From assembly GCA_945897845.1 (NCBI GenBank), contig CAMDGL010000004.1, forward strand, positions 1 to 32,413: DNA of 32,413 nt. Direction: 5' to 3'. The DNA is from Chitinophaga pinensis. GTDB lineage: Bacteria > Bacteroidota > Bacteroidia > Bacteroidales > Prolixibacteraceae. Every line of letters starts with the position of its first letter. Positions within the stretch are counted from its first letter, which is position 1. This document shows, piece after piece, positions 1 to 8,133 of this stretch. Under the pieces are notes generated by a model that saw only the letters and a list, made by a program, of their open reading frames with translations, made no database searches and had not been told where the DNA came from. The translations under genes were made by a program, and so were the position numbers.

Positions 1-544
1 TGTTTTCCATTCCTGAATTAAAATTCAGCCAGCCATCGCGGTTTTCGCCAATCAAAGCTTTCAGTTTTAACGTCGGGGATTTATCCTCAGCGGCTTCCAC
101 ATGATTTATCACTTCTGTTTCAGGAACACAAACAATCATCTTGATATCGGCGGCATTATTGCGATACACGATGTCTTTCGGACTGAGCAAATGAGTGGCC
201 GGAATAGTGATTGCACCTATTTTACTGAGTGCCAGTGTGCAAAACCAGAACTCGAAACGACGTTTCAAAATCAGCATCACCGGATCGCCTTTGCCTATTC
301 CAGCCGATCGGAAAAAATTGGCAGCTTTGTCGCTGTATTTTTTCATCTGTGCAAAGGTGAAGATCGCTTCTTCCCCATTGTCGTTGCACCAAACCATCGC
401 AATTTTATCGGGTGTTTCGCGTGCAATTTCGTCCACCACGTCGAATGCGAAATTGAAGTTTTCAGGAATTTGAACGTGAAAATTCTCCGAAAAATCCTGA
501 TAATCCCGGAATTCTATTTGTGAAAGGTATTTATTGAGTACCAT
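1..544 (-). CDS. AMP-dependent synthetase/acyl-CoA ligase, N-terminal part (3' end of gene lies outside window)
   Basis: Not in the ORF track because it is open to the window edge. Reverse-strand reading from the CAT at 542-544 gives MVLNKYLSQIEFRDYQDFSENFHVQIPENFNFAFDVVDEIARETPDKIAMVWCNDNGEEAIFTF...FFRSAGIGKGDPVMLILKRRFEFWFCTLALSKIGAITIPATHLL, typical of the N-terminus of acyl-CoA/acetyl-CoA synthetases. The + strand ORFs 101-523 and 195-473 are antisense shadows. Confidence 0.85.
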   Translation of the reverse strand, partial: MVLNKYLSQIEFRDYQDFSENFHVQIPENFNFAFDVVDEIARETPDKIAMVWCNDNGEEAIFTFAQMKKYSDKAANFFRSAGIGKGDPVMLILKRRFEFWFCTLALSKIGAITIPATHLLSPKDIVYRNNAADIKMIVCVPETEVINHVEAAEDKSPTLKLKALIGENRDGWLNFNSGMEN

Positions 545-575
545 CTATGATTTTTGATTGATTATTTATGATTTA

Positions 576-676
576 TAATTGGTTATTGGTAATTGGTTAT
601 TGGTTATTGGATATTGGTTATTGGATATTGGTTATTGGATATTGGTTATTGGATATTGGTTATTGGTTATTGGTAA
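576..676. repeat. Tandem repeat array, 14-bp core ATTGGTTATTGGAT plus degenerate 7-bp TTATTGG units
   Basis: Direct reading: consecutive attggttattggat units with shorter ttattgg variants at both flanks. Confidence 0.9.
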
Positions 677-681
677 TTTTT

Positions 682-1236
682 TCAGACAATAAATGCTAAA
701 AACTTGGTTTTCTGATTGTTCAATGCTTTCATGGCGTGCGGATAACCCGAATCGAAGTACACAGAATCTCCCTGGTTCAGTATGATTTCGTGTCCGTCAA
801 CAACGATCATCAAAGTACCTTCGAGCACATAATTAAATTCCTGCCCGGGATGTGAATTAAACTCCAGCGGAAGATTTTCAGGATCGGGACTGACCGTCAC
901 GATGAATGGCTCAGCCTTTTTATGGATAAAATTAAAGGCCAGGTTTTCGTATTTGTATTGTTTCCGGCGATCGACATTTAAACCTTTTCCTTTACGAACC
1001 ACGGAATAAACATGCAATTTTGGTTCATCGCCCCTTAAAAGAGCCGACAATTCCATGTTAAACCGATGGGCGACTTTGTATAAAAAACCGACCGGAATAT
1101 CGGTTTTTCCACTTTCGTAGTTCAATAAAAGTTCGGTTTCTATATTTAACTCAGAGGCAAAGCTTTCAGCCGAAATACCTGCGATTTCGCGAAGTTCTTT
1201 TATACGCTCAGCTATTTGTTGTATTTGTTCGTTCAT
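682..1236 (-). CDS. XRE-family transcriptional regulator with C-terminal cupin domain
   Basis: N-terminal HTH (IAERIKELREIAGISAESFASELNIETELLLNYESGKTDIP) and C-terminal cupin (HPGQEFNYVLEGTLMIVVDGHEIILNQGDSVYFDSGYPHAMKA). Confidence 0.9.
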   Translation of the reverse strand: MNEQIQQIAERIKELREIAGISAESFASELNIETELLLNYESGKTDIPVGFLYKVAHRFNMELSALLRGDEPKLHVYSVVRKGKGLNVDRRKQYKYENLAFNFIHKKAEPFIVTVSPDPENLPLEFNSHPGQEFNYVLEGTLMIVVDGHEIILNQGDSVYFDSGYPHAMKALNNQKTKFLAFIV

Positions 1237-1426
1237 TGGGTTGATTTTTGCTTTTCAAGTTACAGATTTTATTCACTTTTTGTTTTCCATTGTGTAAAAC
1301 CAAATTCATTCATTCAAAATAGGTTACAATTCAAAGAACCTGTCAGAAACAGTTTCGTCGAAACCTCAGGGCTTGTTTTTTGTTATCACTTGCAGTAAAT
1401 TACATTTAACTCAACTTATAAATACC

Positions 1427-1864
1427 ATGGATTTTACAATCAATCAATATGAATTCGGGCAACGGCCTGCGGTAACCATTCCTTCTCCTGAACTACTAAA
1501 GACGCTTAAAGAGGAAGGAATTCGCCAAATGGTGAGCGATCATTACGACCTTTTAAGCAAAAGCGAAATTAAACAATTGTTTCCACGAATTGACGAACAG
1601 TTAGACAAAGCGAAACAACGATCGTCTGATTTTTTCATCCAGATATGCGGCGGACACCCTTATTTTAATGAGAACCGTGGAAAACCCATGCTTGCAAAAC
1701 GTCACGCCCCTTTCACCATTACTGCTGAAGCCCGTGAGGTTTGGCTGAAATGTTACATACAGGTACTTTCCAAACTTGACATTCCCGAAGAATTGATTCA
1801 GTCGTTCTGGAATTACCTGAATGTATTCTCATTTTGGATGGTGAATTCGAAAGGAAAATCCTAA
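1427..1864 (+). CDS. Truncated hemoglobin-like globin (group 2-like)
   Basis: GGHPYFNENRGKPMLAKRHAPFTITAEAREVWLKC matches the group-2 trHb core, including the proximal-His context RHAPF and the downstream Trp (EVWLKC). The ATG at 1427 is preferred over the ORF-track start at 1373. Confidence 0.8.
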   Translation: MDFTINQYEFGQRPAVTIPSPELLKTLKEEGIRQMVSDHYDLLSKSEIKQLFPRIDEQLDKAKQRSSDFFIQICGGHPYFNENRGKPMLAKRHAPFTITAEAREVWLKCYIQVLSKLDIPEELIQSFWNYLNVFSFWMVNSKGKS

Positions 1865-1945
1865 ATACTTGCTTCACAAGCATATTTTTTGAGCCGTATT
1901 TTATTTGTACTTTTCGGGCACAAATAAAACTTTCAGGAGGCGGCA

Positions 1946-4582
1946 ATGGAGTTAGAAGATACGGACAGGAATTACATTGAAAGTTTATTCTCCAGTAAAA
2001 AACTTTATCAAATTTTCGTAGAAAACGCTGATGTTGCGATATTCTTTGCGGAAGAATCGAAGATTATCGACTGCAATAAAGCGGCGGTTAAAATATTTGG
2101 TTATCATTCAAAAGATGAACTTCTGGGGAAGTTTCCTTTTGATTTTAGCCCAAAAATGCAAGCCGATCAAATCCTGTCAAACGAAAAGGCTATCCAATTA
2201 ATTACCGAAGCATACAGCAAATCATCAATTGATTTTTTCTGGAAATTTATAAAATCCGACGGAAAATCTTTTGATGCTGAAGTTATCCTGAATTCATTTA
2301 ATCATGAAAATCGCGCTATTCTGCAATTTTCAATCTGCGACATTTCCTTCAAGAGCAATAGAGAAAAAGAACTTTTAAAAACCGAAAACAAATACAAAAA
2401 AATATTCGAAAATGTTCAGGATGTGTTCTACCAGACCGATTTAAATGGAATAATAACTGAAATCAGTCCATCGATAGAAAAATATTCCAAGTATTTATAC
2501 AAAGATGTTGTGGGGCAACCGATTGAAAAATTTTACTACCACCCTGACGACCGGATTAAATTGATCAACAAAATTAAGGAGACTGGCGAGGTTCACGATT
2601 TTGAAGTACTCTTGAAAGGAAAAGAAAATCAGCCAATCTGGGGATCGGTAAATGCACATTTTTTTTTCGACGAAGCAGGTCAAATGGCCGGAATCGAAGG
2701 CACAATAAGGGATTTATCGGACCGGAAACAAGCCGAAGAAAAATTAGAACTTTCGCTTTCACTTTTACAAGCCACACTGGATTCAACAACCGATGCGATA
2801 TTGGTTGTAAACCGGTCGGGAAAAATTACCAGTTTCAACAAACAATTCCGGCTGATATTTAACCATTCTGAAAAAATTCTTGAATCAGGCGAAGATACAG
2901 CTGCCATTGAATCTGTACTTAGTCAGCTAAAATATCCTGAACAATTTGTCTCCAAAATACAATATCTGTACGGTCATCCTGAATCAGTAAGTCATGATAC
3001 CATTGATTTAAAAGATGGACGGATTCTGGAGCGGTATTCATGTCCTCAGTATTTGGATGGTGAACCCATTGGGCGGGTGTGGAACTTCAGGGATGTTACT
3101 GTTCGGAAAAGAGATGAAAAGCAATTGCACCTGATGTCTCACACCCTGAAAAGTATCAACGAATCGATCAGTATAACCGACATCAGCAACAGGATCTTAT
3201 TTGTGAATGCCGCATTTCTGAAAACCTATGGATATGACAATGAAAATGAACTGATTGGGCAGGACATTTCAACTGTAAGACCATCAGAAAATGATCCTGA
3301 GATTACAAATGAAATTCTGACAATTACTGCTGATTCAGGTTGGCAAGGTGAAATATGGAACAAAAAGAAAGATGGCACCAAATTCCCGATCTCGCTTTCT
3401 ACTTCCCTTGTTCAGAATGAGGATGGTGAAACAATCGGAATGGTGGGAGTTGCCGTTGACATTTCGGAACGAAGACAAGCTAAAAAAGCCCTTCAGGAGA
3501 GCGAATCAAAACACAGAAACTTGATAGAAACCATGCCGGATGCTGTTTACAGAAGTACTCCTGAAGGAAAATTTGTGGAAGTAAATCCGGCAATGGTCAA
3601 AATGCTCGGATACGAGAGTAAGGAAGAATTAATTGCAATCGATATCAAAACACAGCTCTATTTTAAGCCTGAAGACAGGGAAAGTCTCGTGTTGCAAAAC
3701 AACCCTGATGACCTTGATGTATTCCCCATAAAAAAGAAAGACGGATCGGCTATCTGGTTGGAAGATCATGGTTGGTATGTCAAAGATGAAACCGGACAAA
3801 TTATTTTTCATGAAGGTGTCATGCGGGATGTTACTGAGCGGAAATTTTCGGAAATACAACTTCAAAAATATTCCGAAGAATTGCAGGAACTGAATGCAAC
3901 CAAAGACAAGTTTTTCTCCATCATTGCGCACGACCTTAAAACCCCGTTCAACAGTATTCTCGGATTAAGTGAAATCATGAAAGACGAGGCCAAACATCTT
4001 GATATTGCAACTATTGAGGAATATGCAGGCATGATTTATTCAACGTCAAAAAATACCTTCAGGCTGCTCGAAAATCTGCTCGACTGGGCACGTATCCAGC
4101 AATCGCGAATGACATTCAATCCAGGACCAATTCTGTTAAAAAAACTGGTGGGCGAAGCTGTTGAACTGATGATTGAAAAAGCAAACAGCAAACAGATTGC
4201 CATTATCAATTTTATTCCTGAAAACCTGATTGTTGTGGCCGATGAAGACATGCTTAAAACTATTTTCAGAAACCTGGTTTCCAACGCGTTGAAATTCACA
4301 TCAGCCAACGGGAAAGTTGAAATAAAAGCAGTTTCAACAGCCCATTCCATCGAAATTTCGGTAAAAGATACCGGTACTGGAATAAAGCAGGAAGACATCG
4401 GTAAACTATTCAAAATTGACTCGAATTTTTCGAAACGCGGAACTGAAAACGAAAAAGGAACAGGACTTGGATTGATGCTGTGCAAAGAGTTTGTTGAAAA
4501 ACATGGAGGTAAAATTTGGGTTGAAAGCGAAGAAGGAAAAGGAAGTAAATTTTGTTTTTCATTGATGCTTCCTGATCATTAA
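1946..4582 (+). CDS. Multi-PAS sensor histidine kinase (about five PAS domains + HisKA + HATPase_c)
   Basis: Repeated PAS/PAC signatures (e.g. IRDLSDRKQAEEKL, VDISERRQAKKAL, MRDVTERKFSEIQL). H-box FFSIIAHDLKTPFNSILG and C-terminal ATPase motifs KDTGTGIKQEDIGKLF...GTGLGLMLCKEFVEKHGGKIWVES. Confidence 0.93.
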   Translation: MELEDTDRNYIESLFSSKKLYQIFVENADVAIFFAEESKIIDCNKAAVKIFGYHSKDELLGKFPFDFSPKMQADQILSNEKAIQLITEAYSKSSIDFFWKFIKSDGKSFDAEVILNSFNHENRAILQFSICDISFKSNREKELLKTENKYKKIFENVQDVFYQTDLNGIITEISPSIEKYSKYLYKDVVGQPIEKFYYHPDDRIKLINKIKETGEVHDFEVLLKGKENQPIWGSVNAHFFFDEAGQMAGIEGTIRDLSDRKQAEEKLELSLSLLQATLDSTTDAILVVNRSGKITSFNKQFRLIFNHSEKILESGEDTAAIESVLSQLKYPEQFVSKIQYLYGHPESVSHDTIDLKDGRILERYSCPQYLDGEPIGRVWNFRDVTVRKRDEKQLHLMSHTLKSINESISITDISNRILFVNAAFLKTYGYDNENELIGQDISTVRPSENDPEITNEILTITADSGWQGEIWNKKKDGTKFPISLSTSLVQNEDGETIGMVGVAVDISERRQAKKALQESESKHRNLIETMPDAVYRSTPEGKFVEVNPAMVKMLGYESKEELIAIDIKTQLYFKPEDRESLVLQNNPDDLDVFPIKKKDGSAIWLEDHGWYVKDETGQIIFHEGVMRDVTERKFSEIQLQKYSEELQELNATKDKFFSIIAHDLKTPFNSILGLSEIMKDEAKHLDIATIEEYAGMIYSTSKNTFRLLENLLDWARIQQSRMTFNPGPILLKKLVGEAVELMIEKANSKQIAIINFIPENLIVVADEDMLKTIFRNLVSNALKFTSANGKVEIKAVSTAHSIEISVKDTGTGIKQEDIGKLFKIDSNFSKRGTENEKGTGLGLMLCKEFVEKHGGKIWVESEEGKGSKFCFSLMLPDH

Positions 4583-4636
4583 ACCAATGTAGGGAAAATA
4601 AATACCGTTTTTGCCCATTAAATTAAAAGGATCGGA

Positions 4637-5797
4637 ATGGATGAATCAATTATTATCGGATTAGTCAGAAATATTGCCATATTGCTAACATTTAGCATGT
4701 TGTATGATTATTTCTGGTCCAGAAATGAAAATAAAAACATACTTTATTCGAAGTTGATATCTGGTGTCGTTTTGGGTGGAATTGGAATTGTTTTGATTTT
4801 AACACCCTGGCATTTTGTTCAGGGTGTATTTTTCGATACGCGTTCGGTAATGCTTTCGATCGCAGGACTTTTTTTTGGACCTGTTCCGACCATTACTGCC
4901 ATGTTGATTTCAGGTATCTACCGGTTTTACATTGGTGGCGCAGGTGCAATGATGGGCATCGCCGTTGTTCTTACTTCCGGATCAGCAGGCCTTTTATGGA
5001 GACACTTCCGACCCGGTTGGCGAAAAACCAATCCCGGAATCGAATTGGCCGCGATGGGTTTCCTTGTTCACATGGTCATGCTTGGCTGTACTATATTTCT
5101 ACCCGACGAAGTCAGATGGCAAACATTTGAAAACATTGCCTTGCCTGCTATTATCATTTATCCGGTTGCAACTGTTTTGCTTGGCAAACTAATGCTCAAC
5201 CAGGCAGAAAACTGGGAGAACCGGAAAGCTTTAAATATTAGCGAAGAACGCTGGCATTTTGCGCTGGAAGGTGCAGGTGACGGTGTCTGGGACTGGAATC
5301 CCAAAACAAACGAGGTGTTCTTTTCGAAACAGTGGAAACGAATGTTGGGATACGAGGATCATGAAATTGAAAATAAACTCGAAGAATGGGAAAAACGTGT
5401 GTTTCCCGAAGATAAGGAAATGACCTACGAAATTTTAAATCGTCACATCCGGGGCGAAACTCCAGTTTACATCTCAGAACACCGCATGTTGTGCAAAGAC
5501 GGAACATACAAATGGATTCTTGACCGGGGGAAAATAATGTCATTTGATTACGATGGAAAACCACTCAGGTTTATCGGAACCCACACTGATATTTCGGAAC
5601 GTAAGGAAACTCAGGAAAATATCAGTAAAATGAATGAAGAGCTGGAACAAAAAGTTTTTGAACGGACAAATGAATTGTCAACAAAAAATAATGATCTCGA
5701 GAGAATTAACCGACTTTTTGTCGGACGCGAGCTTCGCATGGTAGAACTAAAAAAACAGATTAAAACACTGGAAGAAAAACTTGAAAAGTTGATGTAG
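4637..5797 (+). CDS. LytS/YhcK-type 5TM receptor domain + PAS domain + C-terminal coiled coil; no histidine kinase domain
   Basis: N-terminal TM region with SIAGLFFGPVPTITAMLISGIYRFYIGGAGAMMGIA (5TMR-LYT-like), then PAS/PAC (EGAGDGVWDWNPKTNEVFFSKQWKRMLGYEDHEI...GTHTDISERKE). Ends in coiled coil ELRMVELKKQIKTLEEKLEKLM and stop. Confidence 0.85.
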   Translation: MDESIIIGLVRNIAILLTFSMLYDYFWSRNENKNILYSKLISGVVLGGIGIVLILTPWHFVQGVFFDTRSVMLSIAGLFFGPVPTITAMLISGIYRFYIGGAGAMMGIAVVLTSGSAGLLWRHFRPGWRKTNPGIELAAMGFLVHMVMLGCTIFLPDEVRWQTFENIALPAIIIYPVATVLLGKLMLNQAENWENRKALNISEERWHFALEGAGDGVWDWNPKTNEVFFSKQWKRMLGYEDHEIENKLEEWEKRVFPEDKEMTYEILNRHIRGETPVYISEHRMLCKDGTYKWILDRGKIMSFDYDGKPLRFIGTHTDISERKETQENISKMNEELEQKVFERTNELSTKNNDLERINRLFVGRELRMVELKKQIKTLEEKLEKLM

Positions 5798-5860
5798 AAA
5801 GACCAAATCACGAAGTAAAAAGGCCGAAATAAAAATCAAGGTATCAACTAAAAACCCAAA

Positions 5861-6532
5861 ATGACAACGATCGAAATCAACGAATTCAGAACAAGCCTCA
5901 CTAATCTGATTATTGAAGCACATCGGACTGAAGCAGTGAGCCTAATTGATGAAATTTCGAAGGAAACCGGTTATTTCATGGCAATCAACCAGATTCTCGA
6001 GCCTGTTCTGATCAGAATTGGAGAAATGTGGTCAAAAGAAGAATTATCGCTGGCACAAGGTTATGTTGCAGCAAAAATTACGGAGGATGTATTGTTAAAA
6101 GCCCTTCAAACCTCTGAATGGCAGTCAAAAATCACAAATAAACAAGTACCTGTTGTTCTGGCGAACATCGAAGATGATTTTCATGCATTGGGCCGGAAAA
6201 TGGTTGGAACCTTTCTTCAGGCTTCCGGCTGGCAGGTGCACGATTTGGGAAACGATGTTACTGCAATTGATATTGTTGATGCCGCGGTCAGGCTAAATGC
6301 ACCCATCATAGGAGTTTCTGCAATGATGTATTCCACTGCTCTAAACATCCGGAAAGTGCGCGAAGAAATTGACAGCCGTAATCTTCAGGATAAAATAAAG
6401 CTGGCTGTTGGTGGAGCCATTTTTAAAGTTCGGCCCGAATTAACCGCCGAAGTTGGAGGCGATGGCACTACTGCCAGCGCCACAAATGCTTCGGAATTAT
6501 TTTCCGAATTATTAAAAACAATTAAAAACTGA
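5861..6532 (+). CDS. Cobalamin (B12)-binding domain protein, methyltransferase corrinoid-protein type
   Basis: Helical cap-like N-terminus, then DFHALG (DxHxxG at 6176-6193), IGVSAMMYS and KLAVGGAIF, the canonical base-off/His-on corrinoid-binding motifs. Confidence 0.88.
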   Translation: MTTIEINEFRTSLTNLIIEAHRTEAVSLIDEISKETGYFMAINQILEPVLIRIGEMWSKEELSLAQGYVAAKITEDVLLKALQTSEWQSKITNKQVPVVLANIEDDFHALGRKMVGTFLQASGWQVHDLGNDVTAIDIVDAAVRLNAPIIGVSAMMYSTALNIRKVREEIDSRNLQDKIKLAVGGAIFKVRPELTAEVGGDGTTASATNASELFSELLKTIKN

Positions 6533-6536
6533 GGCC

Positions 6537-7550
6537 ATGTTACCTATCGAACGCGTATTTGGAACCATACTTGGTAAGCCAGTCGATCGGGTTCCTTTCA
6601 CACTCACCACATCGCTTTACGGGGCAAAACTAACCAATTGCGAGATTGCTGAATACTACTGCAATCCGGACAAATATTTCAGAGGTCAAATGGCAGTTGT
6701 CAGCGAATTTGAACCCGACATTATTTTTTCTCCTTTCGCCCTTGCAAAGGAAGCCGAAGCCTTTGGTTCAATATCAACTTATTCCGGTAATAATCCGCCA
6801 AACATTAAAAAACCGGTAATATCCGACTTTTCAGAAATTTCATCACTTAAATTACCTGATATAGAGAACCATCCAGGTCTGATTTATCTGAGTGAAAGTA
6901 CACGTTTACTTTCCGGACAATACAAAGATCAAATACCGGTGGCTGCCATCTGTACTTCACCTACCGAACTTCCGGCACTGATTATGGGTATTGAAGGTTG
7001 GCTGGACACCCTGCTTTTTCATCCGGAAGAGGCAAAGCAATTGATGGAACTAACTTCCGGCTTTTTTGTCAGCTTTGCCAACTCACTGCTTGCAGCAGGG
7101 GCTTCGTGCATCGTTACTTTAGCTAATTTTTCAAATCCTACCATCATTACCAGGAAAATTGCGGAAGAAACAATGATTCCGGTACTTGAACAGAACTATG
7201 CGCAAATTAACGGACCAATTATTTTTCATCACGGAGGTCCCCGGCTAATTCCTTTTCTTGATTTATTTCCCAGGCTTCCTAATCTGGCCGGACTGGTGAT
7301 TTCACCAAAAGACAGTTTTGAGGAAACAAGACAGATTGTCGGAAAAGAGATTACCATCTTCGGAAACCTTAATGGCCAAATGCTATTGAAAGCAAATCCT
7401 GAAACAATTAAAAAATGGACCTGTGCTATTCTGGAAAACCGAAAGGATGACCAGCATTTCATTTTTGCTTCATCAAATGCCGATATCCCGTATGATACTC
7501 CGCTTGAAAACCTGAAAGTCATAACCCGTATTTTAAAAAATTCAGCCTGA
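6537..7550 (+). CDS. Uroporphyrinogen decarboxylase-fold (MtaA/CmuA-like) protein with apparently degenerate zinc site
   Basis: Overall URO-D/MtaA-like pattern: MLPIERVFGTILGKPVDRVPF, ITIFGNLNGQMLL, DIPYDTPLENLKVI. Expected HxC and later Cys positions read HHG and NAD. Confidence 0.82.
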   Translation: MLPIERVFGTILGKPVDRVPFTLTTSLYGAKLTNCEIAEYYCNPDKYFRGQMAVVSEFEPDIIFSPFALAKEAEAFGSISTYSGNNPPNIKKPVISDFSEISSLKLPDIENHPGLIYLSESTRLLSGQYKDQIPVAAICTSPTELPALIMGIEGWLDTLLFHPEEAKQLMELTSGFFVSFANSLLAAGASCIVTLANFSNPTIITRKIAEETMIPVLEQNYAQINGPIIFHHGGPRLIPFLDLFPRLPNLAGLVISPKDSFEETRQIVGKEITIFGNLNGQMLLKANPETIKKWTCAILENRKDDQHFIFASSNADIPYDTPLENLKVITRILKNSA

Positions 7551-7551
7551 A

Positions 7552-8133
7552 ATGAATAGTGAAAACTCAGTAACAGGTATCGCATGTAGCATTTTCAGAA
7601 ATGAAATTGACTTCCTGATTGAAAAAGGAAAACTGTCCGGAACATTCACTTATGTTGATTCTGAATTACACATGAATCCTCAGAAATTGAATCAGGTACT
7701 TGAAGAATTGATCAGACCTGATTGTTTGTTGTGTTATGGCGACTGCCATTCGCGAATAATGCAACAGCAAAACGAAGGATTAATACAGCGGATCAACGGA
7801 TTAAATTGTGTTGAAATATTTCTGGGACCGGAAACATACCGGAAACTCAGAAAAGAAGGTGCATTTTTTCTGCTTCCCGAGTGGACGATAAAATGGGAAC
7901 GGATATTTAAAGAATTACTGGGTTTTAAGGACCAGGCAATCGCCATACAGTTCATGAATGAAATGCACACAAAACTCATCTTTTTAAACACCGGTGTTCA
8001 TGAAATTCCTCTCATTACACTTGATGCCATATCGGAGTATTTTTCGCTACCGGTTGAAGTTATTGACATTGATTTGATACATTTGGAAAACGCCATAAAA
8101 AATGGTATAAAACAATTTCAGAATGAAAGTTGA
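7552..8133 (+). CDS. DUF1638 domain-containing protein
   Basis: YVDSELHMNPQKL, CLLCYGDCHSRI, LNCVEIFLGPETYRKLRKEGAFFLLPEWTIKWERIF, LIFLNTGVHEIPLITL. These match the DUF1638 pattern as I recall it. Confidence 0.82.
   Translation: MNSENSVTGIACSIFRNEIDFLIEKGKLSGTFTYVDSELHMNPQKLNQVLEELIRPDCLLCYGDCHSRIMQQQNEGLIQRINGLNCVEIFLGPETYRKLRKEGAFFLLPEWTIKWERIFKELLGFKDQAIAIQFMNEMHTKLIFLNTGVHEIPLITLDAISEYFSLPVEVIDIDLIHLENAIKNGIKQFQNES

Noticed and set aside
101-523. + strand ORFs at 101-523 and 195-473
   Set aside because: Antisense to a clear acyl-CoA ligase reading frame on the minus strand.
576-676. Possible CRISPR array at the short repeat region
   Set aside because: Repeats are directly adjacent 7/14-bp units with no spacers and no cas genes; a simple tandem repeat.
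1719-1946. Minus-strand ORFs inside long + genes (e.g. 1719-1946, 4036-4485, 5238-5564, 7229-7585, 27349-27612)
   Set aside because: Low-complexity shadow ORFs opposite well-supported coding regions, with no independent coding evidence.
6537-7550. Calling this hemE (uroporphyrinogen decarboxylase in heme synthesis)
   Set aside because: Context (corrinoid protein, DUF1638) and sequence resemble MtaA/CmuA-type members of the fold rather than housekeeping HemE.
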